Shown here in pieces: positions 44,246-52,425 of a stretch of 64,000 nt of DNA. This stretch comes from Xanthobacteraceae bacterium (GTDB taxonomy: Bacteria; Pseudomonadota; Alphaproteobacteria; Rhizobiales; Xanthobacteraceae): contig JALHMF010000004.1 in NCBI GenBank assembly GCA_022844205.1, forward strand, positions 116,979 to 180,978. The letters are read 5' to 3'. The translations under genes were made by a program, and so were the position numbers. The notes beneath the pieces were generated by a model. That model had not been told where the DNA came from and made no database searches. It saw nothing but the letters and a program-made list of their open reading frames with translations. Position 1 is the first letter of the stretch; the number at the start of each line of letters is the position of its first letter.

Positions 44246-44268
44246 GGGGTTCTCCGCCGGGAGGGACT

Positions 44269-45246
44269 TCAGTGGAGGCGCGGCCGCTTGAGAAATTTCG
44301 CGCGGTCGCTGGAGATTATTTTTGCATCGAAGGTGCGGCCTTCGCGCCATGCCTTGATCGGCACCTCGACGCCGGCGTTGCCGAGCGCCCAGATCTTCCG
44401 GAAAAGGTCCGCCAGCTTCTTCACGGGCGCGCCCGCCACTTCGAGCAGCATGTCGCCGGTCTGCAAGCCCGCGCGCTGCGCCGGCGCGTTGTGCGCAAGG
44501 CCCATGACGACGATTCGGTCTTCGACATCCGCGGCGTAAAGCCCGAGCCACGGCCGCACTGGCCCGCGCCGCTGCCCGTAGGTCGTCAGATCGTCGAGCA
44601 CCGGTTTCAGCAGATCGATCGGCACGACCATGTTGATGTTTTCCTCGAGGCCCTTCTCGTGCTTGCGTTCGAGTTGCAGCGAACCAATGCCGAGAAGCTC
44701 GCCCTTGCCGCCGATCAGCGCCGTGCCGCCCCAGTTCGGATGGGCGGGGGCCGTGATGATCGCGTCGTCGATGAGATACTCCCAGTAACCGGCGAACTCC
44801 TCCCGCCCGACGATCCGGGTGGCGACCGAATGCGAGCGTCCCCCGCCGCCGGCGAGCACAACGCGGTCGCCTTCGCCCGCGAGCGCCGAGTTGCCGAGCG
44901 TGAGCGCCGGCAGCTCAAGCCGGGACAGCGCCTGCACCAGCCCGAAGCCCGTCTCCTGGTCGAAGCCGAGCGCATGGCCGGGCACCGCGCGGCCGTCGCC
45001 GAGATGCAGCCAGACCGTTTCCGCCTCGGTGATGAGGTAGCCGATGGTCAGCACCAGCCCGTCGCGATTGATCAGCACGCCGTTGCCCGCACGTTCCGTG
45101 CCGAGTGTCTCGGCGGTGAAGGCGTCCGACGGAATCGTCGAGCGCAGCCCGAGAACCGCCGCGAGCGCGGAGTCCAGGTCGTAGGAATAGTCGCCCGGTT
45201 TCGGCTGGGCCGATGGCGATACTTTCCAGTCTCCTACCGAAGGCAT
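44269..45246 (-). CDS. Catalytically inactive HtrA/DegP-like protein with PDZ domain
   Basis: 325 residues. The trypsin-like fold is traceable ([52 protein letters not shown], then [30 protein letters not shown]), followed by a PDZ domain ([56 protein letters not shown]). The active-site His (normally TNxHV) is Tyr in LTIGYLI, the Asp of DPxxDLAVL is Gly in DQETGFGLV, and the Ser of GNSGG is Trp in NWGG. All three catalytic residues are therefore lost. No signal peptide is evident. It may act as a chaperone-like scaffold or regulator. It lies 23 bases upstream of folE on the same strand. Confidence 0.82.
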   Translation of the reverse strand: MPSVGDWKVSPSAQPKPGDYSYDLDSALAAVLGLRSTIPSDAFTAETLGTERAGNGVLINRDGLVLTIGYLITEAETVWLHLGDGRAVPGHALGFDQETGFGLVQALSRLELPALTLGNSALAGEGDRVVLAGGGGRSHSVATRIVGREEFAGYWEYLIDDAIITAPAHPNWGGTALIGGKGELLGIGSLQLERKHEKGLEENINMVVPIDLLKPVLDDLTTYGQRRGPVRPWLGLYAADVEDRIVVMGLAHNAPAQRAGLQTGDMLLEVAGAPVKKLADLFRKIWALGNAGVEVPIKAWREGRTFDAKIISSDRAKFLKRPRLH

Positions 45247-45397
45247 TGCGTCATCCTGTTGGGGCCGTCCGCGTAACTTCGCGTTTATACGATCTTAGAC
45301 TCACATCGCTTCCCGGTCATTGCGAAAACGCATAATCGCTATCATGTTATCCCGCACCAGCGCTGGCCGCTCCTGTGCCAGCCAAGGGAGGAAGACA

Positions 45398-45637
45398 ATG
45401 AAGCAGTTCGTTTTGGCGCTTGCAGTTTCCATGTTTGCCGTGGGCGCGGCCAACGCAGCGTCATGCGCAGTGGAAGCCAAGGAAAAGAAGCTTGCGGGCG
45501 CCGCCCAGAAGAGCTTCCTGGCCAAATGCGAGAGCGACGCGACAGCCGCTTGCGACAAGAAGGCTGCCGACCAGAAGCTCGCGGGTGCCGCGAAGACCTC
45601 GTTCACCAAGAAGTGCGTCACCGACGCCGTCAACTAA
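45398..45637 (+). CDS. PsiF-repeat small periplasmic protein
   Basis: 79 residues from the ATG at 45398 (GGGAGGAAGACA upstream). Signal peptide MKQFVLALAVSMFAVGAANA-A. The mature protein is two tandem PsiF repeats, CAVEAKEKKLAGAAQKSFLAKCESDA and CDKKAADQKLAGAAKTSFTKKCVTDA, each with paired Cys that may form disulfides. In E. coli psiF is phosphate-starvation-inducible, but its function is unknown and no Pho box was identified here. It is followed by a terminator and is convergent with the triple-barrel outer-membrane gene. Confidence 0.88.
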   Translation: MKQFVLALAVSMFAVGAANAASCAVEAKEKKLAGAAQKSFLAKCESDATAACDKKAADQKLAGAAKTSFTKKCVTDAVN

Positions 45638-45654
45638 GCCGCCCGAACAACCGG

Positions 45655-45688
45655 ACGCCTCTCCCGCGAACAGCGGGGGAGGCGTTTT
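45655..45688 (+). terminator. Rho-independent terminator after the PsiF-like gene
   Basis: A stem ACGCCTCTCCCGC / GCGGGGGAGGCG with loop GAACA and a following TTTT. It lies between the PsiF-like stop and the convergent outer-membrane gene stop at 45697. Confidence 0.85.
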
Positions 45689-45696
45689 CGTTCTGT

Positions 45697-47529
45697 TCAG
45701 TGAAAGCGGTAGATCGCGGCGGCGCGGATCGTGTGGATGCGGTTTTCCGTGTCCGTAATGGAGCCGCCGGTCGAGATAAAGCTGTAATTGCGAAGGTCGT
45801 AATCCGAGAAAAGATACTCGAACCGGAACAGCAAGTTGTTCGCCAGCATCACGTCGATGCCGGCGCCGATCGTGAAGCCGAGATGCGTCCGCTTCACCTT
45901 GCTGTCGAGTGACGGCGCCTGCGAGAACTCGCCGACGGCGAGGCCCGCCGCCACGAAGGCGAGATAGCGGTCCACCGCATAGCCGGCGCGGACGCGCCAG
46001 TGGCTGTCCCAGATCGCCTTCGATTCCACCTCGTCGCACAGGCATGCGCTCAGCCTGCGGATGCTGGTGCCCGACGACAGGCCCGCGTCCGCTTCGATGC
46101 CGAACACCCAGTTGCCCTGCTGGATATTCAGCCCGGCGAGGAAACCGCCGTTGAAGCCGTCCGCGTCGAATGTGTCGCTCTCGAAGGAATCGCTGAAGAA
46201 CTGCCGGAGCTGCTGATGGCCGCCATGCAAGCCGACATAGGCGCCGTTCCAGGAGAAGGCCGTCATCGGGCGCGTGCGCGGCATCGTCGGGATAAAACTT
46301 CCGCCCGCATATTTGTAGATGATGGCGGCGCGCACGGTGCTGGTGTTCAGTTCGTTGTCGAGAATGAAGCCTGCATTCGTGTGCAGCAAGGTCGTCGTTT
46401 CGAACTTCGAATAAAGATATTCCACGCGGAAGATGAAATTCGGCGCAAGCATCGTGTCGATGCCGCCGCCATAGGTCAGGCCGGTGAAAAGCTTGGTTGA
46501 ATTGTTCTCGCCCTGCACCGACTGCTGGAATTGCGCCAGCGCCACGCCGGTCGTCACAAAGATCAGGTAGCGGTCGAAGGCGTGGCCGATGCGGGCGCGG
46601 ATATGCGCGTCCCAGCGCAGGCGTGTTTCGACGATCAGTTCGTCGAAGCCGTTGAGCGGTCCGATGCCGAAATCGGCCTCGAAGCCGAATACCCAGTTTC
46701 CAAACTGGTGATTCAAGCCGGCGAGCGCGCCGCCGAAAAAACCGCTCTCGCGGATCGATCCTTCGTAAGCAACAATGCCGCCGAGGTTGAATTCGTGCGA
46801 CGAACGCATTTTCGTTTGCCCGGCATGGGCGCCGATATAGGCGCCGCTCCAGCTGGCCGTGCCCGAGGTACGGATCGGCTGCGTCGGTTTTCCATCGCCG
46901 AATTTATAGATCAGTGCCGCGCGCACGATGTGGGTGTCGAGCGTGGACGGCACCTGTTGGCCGGGAAGCGAGTAGGTCTGCTCGAACACGTCATAGGCCG
47001 TGTAGAGATATTCGACGCGGAACAGCCAGTTCTGCGCGACGAAAGTCTCAACGCCGCCGCCGATGGTCAAGCCGAGCGGATAATAGTTCTGCTTGGCGAG
47101 GCCAACGAGATTGGGGAAAGCGGTCTGGTCGAGTTTCGCCGCCGAAACGCCGCCCGCGACAAAGAATAAAGTGCGGTCGACCGCATAGCCGAAACGCAGC
47201 CGCGCATTGCCGGACCAGATCAGCTTCGACTGGATGTCGAACACGTCATCGGAGGCCCGGGCATTGGCAAATCCGATGTCGAGTTCAAACCCGCTGATCC
47301 AGTTGCCGAAGCTGAAATTATAGCCGAGCAGCGCGCCGCCGATGGCGCTGGAAGCGCGGATCGTCTCGCTGATCTGGAAACCGGTATCCGTAACCTGATT
47401 GCGCGTCCACACGCCGCCCGCATGCGCGCCGATATAAAACCCTTCCCAGCGCATGGGCGTATCGCCGGCGCCGGCCTGTCCGGCCGAAAGCGCAAGCGCC
47501 AGCACTGACGCGACAAACGACTTCCTCAC
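45697..47529 (-). CDS. Outer-membrane protein of three tandem Omp25/OmpA-like beta-barrels
   Basis: 610 residues from a GTG at 47527-47529, chosen because GGGAGCGTC stands right before it; signal peptide RKSFVASVLALALSAGQAGA. Three homologous domains of about 190 residues each open with the same strand pattern: W28-E-G-F-Y-I-G-A-H-A-G-G, then W-S-G-A-Y-I-G-A-H-A-G, then W-N-G-A-Y-V-G-L-H-G-G. Each has FGNW(I/V)xGFE(L/A)D or QGNWVFGIEAD, R(I/F)G(Y/H)AxDR, an NxxFRxEYLxxxY strand, and closes RAAxIYK(F/Y) or RAAAIYRF. Single-domain relatives (Omp25/RopB-like) are about 200 residues. This protein is a triplication. Confidence 0.87.
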   Translation of the reverse strand: MRKSFVASVLALALSAGQAGAGDTPMRWEGFYIGAHAGGVWTRNQVTDTGFQISETIRASSAIGGALLGYNFSFGNWISGFELDIGFANARASDDVFDIQSKLIWSGNARLRFGYAVDRTLFFVAGGVSAAKLDQTAFPNLVGLAKQNYYPLGLTIGGGVETFVAQNWLFRVEYLYTAYDVFEQTYSLPGQQVPSTLDTHIVRAALIYKFGDGKPTQPIRTSGTASWSGAYIGAHAGQTKMRSSHEFNLGGIVAYEGSIRESGFFGGALAGLNHQFGNWVFGFEADFGIGPLNGFDELIVETRLRWDAHIRARIGHAFDRYLIFVTTGVALAQFQQSVQGENNSTKLFTGLTYGGGIDTMLAPNFIFRVEYLYSKFETTTLLHTNAGFILDNELNTSTVRAAIIYKYAGGSFIPTMPRTRPMTAFSWNGAYVGLHGGHQQLRQFFSDSFESDTFDADGFNGGFLAGLNIQQGNWVFGIEADAGLSSGTSIRRLSACLCDEVESKAIWDSHWRVRAGYAVDRYLAFVAAGLAVGEFSQAPSLDSKVKRTHLGFTIGAGIDVMLANNLLFRFEYLFSDYDLRNYSFISTGGSITDTENRIHTIRAAAIYRFH

Positions 47530-47682
47530 GACGCTCCCCAGCGTTCGTAATTGAGAACACCAATTTTTATCCCGGGAGTTTAGCAAGCGATTCCACCCGG
47601 CGATGTATCCCCCGGGCAACGGACCACCGAATAAGTTCGAGCGGCTGAAATCGAAGCGAATCCAGCGTCTTGTGACGAAATC

Positions 47683-48825
47683 CTAGCCTGCCCGGTACAG
47701 CCGGGAATAGCGTTTGCCGAGGCTGGTCAGCACCTCATAACCGATCGTTCCGGCATGGGCCGCAAGATCGTCCACCCCGATGCCCTCGCCGAGCAACGTG
47801 ACGAGATCGCCCCGCTTCACCCCGGTCTCCGGAATGTCGGTCACATCGATCGTAATGAGATCCATCGAGATGCGGCCGAGCAAGGGGCAGCGCTTGCCCG
47901 CGACCACGGCTTCCGCGCCGGCGCGCTTGTCGTTGGAGCCTGCGGCACGCGGGATTCCATCCGCATAACCGCCGGCGGCGACCGCGATGCGGCTGTCGCG
48001 TTTCAGCGTGAACTCGGCGCTGTAGCCGACCGTCTCGCCCGCCTGTGCGTGGCGCACCTGAATTACGCGCAAATCGAGCCGCACGATCGGCTTCATCGGA
48101 TTTTCCGCTTCCAGCACCGCGTGCCCGCCGTAGAGCGCAATGCCGGGCCGCACGAGATCGAACAATGAATCCTTATGCGCGAGCAGCCCTGCGGAATTGG
48201 CGAGCGAAGCCGGTATCCCGGGAAACAGATTCCGCAACGCGCGGAAGCCGGAAATCTGCTTGGCATTCATCGGATGCTTCGGGTCATCCGCGCAGGCGAG
48301 GTGGCTCATCACGAGGCTTGGCTTGAAGTGAAGCGTTTTCAGCCGCCCGGCAAACGCGGTGGCATCGTCCTGCGTCAGTCCATGCCGCCGCATCCCGGTG
48401 TCGATATGGATCGCGGCCGGGCAGTCGCCGGAAACGGAGCGGGCGAACTGATCCCATTCCTCGATTTCGGGCCAGGAGCCGAGCACCGGCTCCGCGCGCA
48501 GCGTCCGGTATTCGCCGGCCATGCCGGGCGCGAGCCCGTTCAGCACATAGATTTGCGCCGCCGGGCACACCGCGCGCAAATGGCGCGCTTCGTTCAGCAG
48601 CGCCACAAAAAAAGTGGTCGCGCCCGCGAGCGTCAGCGCCTGTGCCGCGGGCTTCAGTCCGATGCCGTAGGCATCGCCCTTCACGACGGCTGCGCATTGC
48701 GCGCCGCCCGCGCGTTTCTTCAGTGCACGGTAATTCGCGGCGAGGGCCGCCAGATCGATGCTGAGAATGCCGCCCGCTTCTTCCTCGGCGGGGTTGTTCT
48801 CGGCCTTCGGCGCGATGGGTTTCAT
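47683..48825 (-). CDS. alr: Alanine racemase
   Basis: 380 residues. The PLP-binding TIM barrel has the cofactor Lys in AAVVKGDAYGIGLKPAA (the usual VVKANAYGHG, here the KGDAYG variant), IDTGMRRHGLTQDD and SNSAGLL-like LANSAGLLAHKD. The C-terminal beta domain has TVGYSAEFTLKRDSRIAVAAGGYADGIPRAAGS with the second catalytic Tyr, and ends EVLTSLGKRYSRLYR. It makes D-alanine for peptidoglycan. Its upstream region contains the left inverted repeat of the DUF559 element. Confidence 0.95.
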   Translation of the reverse strand: MKPIAPKAENNPAEEEAGGILSIDLAALAANYRALKKRAGGAQCAAVVKGDAYGIGLKPAAQALTLAGATTFFVALLNEARHLRAVCPAAQIYVLNGLAPGMAGEYRTLRAEPVLGSWPEIEEWDQFARSVSGDCPAAIHIDTGMRRHGLTQDDATAFAGRLKTLHFKPSLVMSHLACADDPKHPMNAKQISGFRALRNLFPGIPASLANSAGLLAHKDSLFDLVRPGIALYGGHAVLEAENPMKPIVRLDLRVIQVRHAQAGETVGYSAEFTLKRDSRIAVAAGGYADGIPRAAGSNDKRAGAEAVVAGKRCPLLGRISMDLITIDVTDIPETGVKRGDLVTLLGEGIGVDDLAAHAGTIGYEVLTSLGKRYSRLYRAG

Positions 48826-48842
48826 TAGGGGATTGCTCGTAC

Positions 48843-49226
48843 CTATCCCTCCCCTTTAGGGGAGGGTGGCCGCGAAGCGGCCGGGTGGGGTGCGCTGGCT
48901 CGCTCTCGCACTATTGTTTCGAGAATTCCTTCCAGATTTTTGTCAATCTCGTTATTCCAGAACCGCAGTACCTTATACCCTTCTCGCTGCAGAGTTTCGT
49001 CTCGAATCCGGTCTTTCTTGAGATCACTTGCGCGAGCGTGCTGGCCACCGTCCAGTTCAACGATAATGCGCGAACGTCGGCACTCAAAATCGACAATGAA
49101 ATTGCAGATGGGAGATTGTCGGCGGAAGTGAATGCCGAGCGATCTAAGCTCCCGCAATCGGACCCACAACTTCACTTCATGGCGGGTCATGGTCTTGCGA
49201 AGCCGCCGAACGATTTCATTCGCCAT
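48843..49226 (-). CDS. DUF559 (Vsr-like) endonuclease, flanked by inverted repeats
   Basis: 127 residues from the ATG at 49224-49226. The DUF559 fold shows MTRHEVKLWVRLRELRSLGIHFRRQSPICNFIVDFECRRSRIIVELDGGQHA, with catalytic-type acidic residues D47 and E58-x-D60, and ends GYKVLRFWNNEIDKNLEGILETI. This relates it to very-short-patch-repair (Vsr) nucleases. The last ~17 residues (SAPHPAASRPPSPKGEG) are encoded within the left inverted repeat (48845-48890), and the right inverted repeat (49231-49276) lies just before the start codon. The gene sits between alr and dnaB, neighbours that are usually adjacent. A target or partner methylase is not present. Confidence 0.82.
   Translation of the reverse strand: MANEIVRRLRKTMTRHEVKLWVRLRELRSLGIHFRRQSPICNFIVDFECRRSRIIVELDGGQHARASDLKKDRIRDETLQREGYKVLRFWNNEIDKNLEGILETIVRERASAPHPAASRPPSPKGEG
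48845..48890. repeat. Left inverted repeat of the DUF559 element
   Basis: Hairpin CCCTCCCC-TTTA-GGGGAGGG, then GGCCGC-GAA-GCGGCC, then GGGTGGGG. It aligns in inverted orientation with 49231-49276, which has the same order, the same GAA loop and a different but still paired second stem. Confidence 0.88.
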
Positions 49227-49230
49227 GACA

Positions 49231-49276
49231 ACCCACCCTGCGCCTTCGGCGCCACCCTCCCTTGGAGGGGAGGGAT
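49231..49276. repeat. Right inverted repeat of the DUF559 element
   Basis: On the plus strand ACCCACCC, then GCGCC-TTC-GGCGC, then a CCCTCCC/GGGAGGG-type hairpin. Its reverse complement matches the left copy (48845-48890) apart from compensating changes in the second stem and loop bases of the first. The DUF559 start codon lies 5 bases from it. Confidence 0.88.
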
Positions 49277-49303
49277 TATGGTGTGCCGGCAACCTTCATA
49301 CAA

Positions 49304-50797
49304 TCAGCGCCGCTCCGGCAGGTATTCCTCGCTTGCGAGATTGCTGAAACGCGTGAACTGCGCGTCGAATTGCAGGCTGACGGTGCCGGTGGGGCCGTGG
49401 CGCTGTTTGCCGATGATGATGTCGGCGACACCGTGTGCCTTTTCCATCGCCTGTTGCCACTTGAAGTGATCGTCTCCGCCGGGCTTCGGCTCCTTGTTCT
49501 CGAGGTAATATTCCTCGCGATAGACGAACATCACAACGTCGGCGTCCTGCTCGATGGAACCGGATTCACGCAGGTCCGAGAGCTGCGGCCGCTTGTCCTC
49601 GCGGTTTTCCACCTGACGCGAAAGCTGCGAGAGCGCGAGGATAGGAACATTCAGTTCCTTCGCGAGTGCCTTCAGCGCGGTGGTGATCTCGGTCACTTCC
49701 TGCACGCGGCCTTCTTGCGCTCTTTTTGAGGAGCCGGACAGCAACTGGATGTAGTCCACGACCATGAGATCGAGCCCGCGCTGCCGTTTCAGCCGCCGCG
49801 CGCGCGCCGTGAGCTGCGAGATGGAAACGCCGCCGGTCTCGTCGATGTAAAGCGGCATCGTCTGCATGATCTGCGCGTGGGCCGCGAGTTTCGCGAAATC
49901 GCTGTCGGTGATGTCGCCGCGCCGGATTCGGGAGGAGGGGATTTCGGTTTGCTCCGACAGAATACGGGTGGCGAGCTGTTCCGCCGCCATTTCGAGCGAG
50001 AAGAAGCCGACGACGCCGCCATCCAGCGTTTCGATGGAGCCGTCGGGCCGCGGCTGGCTGCGAAAGGCTTTTGCCACGTTGTAGGCGATGTTGGTCGCGA
50101 GCGCGGTCTTGCCCATGCCGGGACGTCCCGCGAGCACAATGAGATCCGAAGCCTGCAGCCCGCCCATCTTCTGGTCGAGCGCGGTCAGTCCGGTGGCGAG
50201 GCCGGCAAGATGTCCGTCGCGCTGGAATGCCCGGGCCGCAAGATCGATCGCACCGGTGAGCGCGTCGGAGAAGCGGACGAAACCGCGCTCGTAGCGGCCG
50301 GTCTCGGCGAGTTCGTAGAGATTTTTTTCCGCGTCCTCGATCTGCTTCGAGGGCACCGCATCGACCGGGGCGTCATACGCCGCGTTGACCATGTCCTGGC
50401 CGATCTGGATCAACTCGCGCCGGACAGCGAGATCGTAGATCGTGCGGCCATAGTCTTCCGCGTTGATGACGCTCGTTGCTTCGGCGGCGAGGCGCGCGAG
50501 ATATTGCGGCGCGTTCATCCCGGCGATGTCGGCATCGTCCGGCAGGAAGGTCTTCAGCGTGATGGGGGTCGCTATCTTGCCCGCGCGGATCAGGCTCGAA
50601 CTCACTTCATAGATTTTGCGATGCACCGGCTCGAAAAAATGGGCGGGCAGCAGAAAATCCGAGACGCGGTAGAATGCCTCGTTGTTGACGAGGATCGCGC
50701 CGAGCAGCGCCTGCTCCGCTTCGATGTTGTGCGGAGCCTGCCGGTATTCTTGCCGGACTTCCGGAAGCTGTTTTCGGAGCGCAGAATCCAGTGCCAT
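49304..50797 (-). CDS. dnaB: Replicative DNA helicase DnaB
   Basis: 497 residues. The N-terminal helical domain starts APHNIEAEQALLGAILVNNEAFYRVSDFLLPAHFFEPVHRKIYE. The RecA-like helicase core has Walker A DLIVLAGRPGMGKTALATNIAYNVAK, GFFSLEMAAEQLATRIL, and LDLMVVDYIQLLSG with SREIT-type VTEITTALKALAKELNVPILALSQLSRQVENR, then ADVVMFVYREEYY. It unwinds DNA ahead of the replisome. The length is standard (about 490). It lies between the rplI/cfa region and alr, a conserved neighbourhood in alphaproteobacteria. Confidence 0.97.
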   Translation of the reverse strand: MALDSALRKQLPEVRQEYRQAPHNIEAEQALLGAILVNNEAFYRVSDFLLPAHFFEPVHRKIYEVSSSLIRAGKIATPITLKTFLPDDADIAGMNAPQYLARLAAEATSVINAEDYGRTIYDLAVRRELIQIGQDMVNAAYDAPVDAVPSKQIEDAEKNLYELAETGRYERGFVRFSDALTGAIDLAARAFQRDGHLAGLATGLTALDQKMGGLQASDLIVLAGRPGMGKTALATNIAYNVAKAFRSQPRPDGSIETLDGGVVGFFSLEMAAEQLATRILSEQTEIPSSRIRRGDITDSDFAKLAAHAQIMQTMPLYIDETGGVSISQLTARARRLKRQRGLDLMVVDYIQLLSGSSKRAQEGRVQEVTEITTALKALAKELNVPILALSQLSRQVENREDKRPQLSDLRESGSIEQDADVVMFVYREEYYLENKEPKPGGDDHFKWQQAMEKAHGVADIIIGKQRHGPTGTVSLQFDAQFTRFSNLASEEYLPERR

Positions 50798-50994
50798 GAA
50801 TTGGCCGACAAACTCGAATGGTTGCGACAGGAATAATTTTTCTTAGCACGATGCGCGCCGATGCAAATTCCTTTCGACGGCAAGGGGTCACTATTCACAA
50901 GGAATCGAATCGCGTGCGCAGCTTTACGTTCGCGCTTGACTATGTCCGAAAATGGGAGGTTCCAGTCAGCCAAAGACGAGAAGGACAACCGTGC

Positions 50995-52254
50995 TTACTC
51001 GCCGGCCAGCCGGAACGGCGTGCGCTGCCCCCGCTCGGCGAGGCGCAGGCGCTCCTCGGCCGGTCCGATATAGTCGCGGGTGAGGGGAACCGCCTCCTGA
51101 TGCTTCGCGAGCTGGATCTGGAACACCATCAACCCGCGGTGGCGGAACGACATTTCCGAGGCCGCGAGATAAAACTCGAACATCAGGAAGAAACGCCGGT
51201 CGTACAGCGCCTCGATCTCCTCGCGATGCGCCAGAAAGCGCTCGCGCCACGCCTTTAGTGTCTCCGCATAGTGCAGACGCAATATCTCGATATCCGTGGT
51301 GACCAGCCCGGTTCGCTGGATCGCGGGAAGCACCTCCGACAAAGCCGGGATATATCCACCGGGGAAAATGTACTTCTTCATCCACGCACTCGTGGTCGTG
51401 GGCGGGTTAAAGCGTCCGATTGAATGGATCAGCGCGACGCCGTCCTCATTCAGAAGCTCTTTCACCCGGCGGAAGTAGTGGTCGTAGTGATTGACACCCA
51501 CATGCTCCAGCATGCCGACCGAGACGATCCGGTCGAAAGTTCCACGCACATCGCGATAGTCCTCCAGCCGGAAATGCACGCGCGGACTGAGGTTCTTTTC
51601 AGCCGCGCGCGCGCACGAGGCCGCGAACTGCTCATCGGATAGGGTTACGCCGGTGACCCGCGCGCCCGCGATTTCCGCGAGATAGATGCCAAGGCCGCCC
51701 CAGCCGGAACCGATGTCGAGAATGGAAAGCCCCGGCCGGTCCAGCAACAGCTTTGCAGCGAGATGCCGCTTCTTCGCGACCTGCGCGTCGTCGAGGCTCT
51801 GGTCTTCGTTCTCGAAATAGGCGCAGGAATATTGCCGGTCGGAGTCCAGGAATAAGGAATAAAGCCGCCCATCGAGGTCGTAGTGATGGGCGACATTCTT
51901 GCGCGATCGTCCGCGCGGATTGAACTGCGCGAACCGGCGCACGACATATTGCGCCCATTCGACCATCTTCTCCAGCAATAGCGGATATTCGTGATGCGTC
52001 TGCGAGAGGATCAAATCCAGAAAATCGGCGATCGATCCGCGCTTCATGCGCAGGGTGCCATTCAAATACGCTTCGCCGAGCTTCAATTCGGGATGCGCGA
52101 TGATCCCGGCAAGCGTGCGATAATTCTGAATGTGGATTTCAACGGGGGAGCCGGACCCGTCTCCGACGGTAAAATTCGTCCTCCCGCCAATCGAGACGGT
52201 CAGCGTCCCGCGCCGGACGAACTTGCTCAATATCCGCCGAATCCAGCGATCCAT
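50995..52254 (-). CDS. cfa: Cyclopropane-fatty-acyl-phospholipid synthase-family methyltransferase
   Basis: 419 residues from the ATG at 52252-52254 with GGGAGACGGCG upstream. N-terminal lipid-binding region (LTVSIGGRTNFTVGDGSGSPVEIHIQN...LKLGEAYLNGTLRMKRGSIADFLDLIL). SAM domain: NVAHHYDLDGRLYSLFLDSDRQYSCAYFENEDQSLDDAQVAKKRHLAAKLLLDRPGLSILDIGSGWGGLGIYLAE, then IVSVGMLEHVGVNHYDHYFRRV (active-site Glu) and FIFPGG-like KYIFPGGYIPAL. It adds a methylene across cis double bonds of membrane lipids. Several paralogues often exist, so the symbol is family-level. It lies between rplI and dnaB. Confidence 0.9.
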   Translation of the reverse strand: MDRWIRRILSKFVRRGTLTVSIGGRTNFTVGDGSGSPVEIHIQNYRTLAGIIAHPELKLGEAYLNGTLRMKRGSIADFLDLILSQTHHEYPLLLEKMVEWAQYVVRRFAQFNPRGRSRKNVAHHYDLDGRLYSLFLDSDRQYSCAYFENEDQSLDDAQVAKKRHLAAKLLLDRPGLSILDIGSGWGGLGIYLAEIAGARVTGVTLSDEQFAASCARAAEKNLSPRVHFRLEDYRDVRGTFDRIVSVGMLEHVGVNHYDHYFRRVKELLNEDGVALIHSIGRFNPPTTTSAWMKKYIFPGGYIPALSEVLPAIQRTGLVTTDIEILRLHYAETLKAWRERFLAHREEIEALYDRRFFLMFEFYLAASEMSFRHRGLMVFQIQLAKHQEAVPLTRDYIGPAEERLRLAERGQRTPFRLAGE

Positions 52255-52342
52255 CGCCGTCTCCCGCGCAAAGTGACCGCCCCTGACGGCCATCCCCGAA
52301 TTTAATCAAAGGCCTGGCCGAACGGTCAACATGAAACTCGAA

Positions 52343-52366
52343 GCCCGGCGGATCGGTCCGCCGGGC
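52343..52366 (-). terminator. Hairpin downstream of rplI
   Basis: Perfect 10-bp inverted repeat GCCCGGCGGA / TCCGCCGGGC with a TCGG loop, 60 bases beyond the rplI stop on the minus strand. No T run follows, so it may be a Rho-dependent or stabilising hairpin ending the rpsF-rplI operon. Confidence 0.5.
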
Positions 52367-52425
52367 CTCAGCAAGCACTAGAAACAACTGAGCTGTATTG
52401 CGGCAGATCAATCTCTGCCCGGTCA

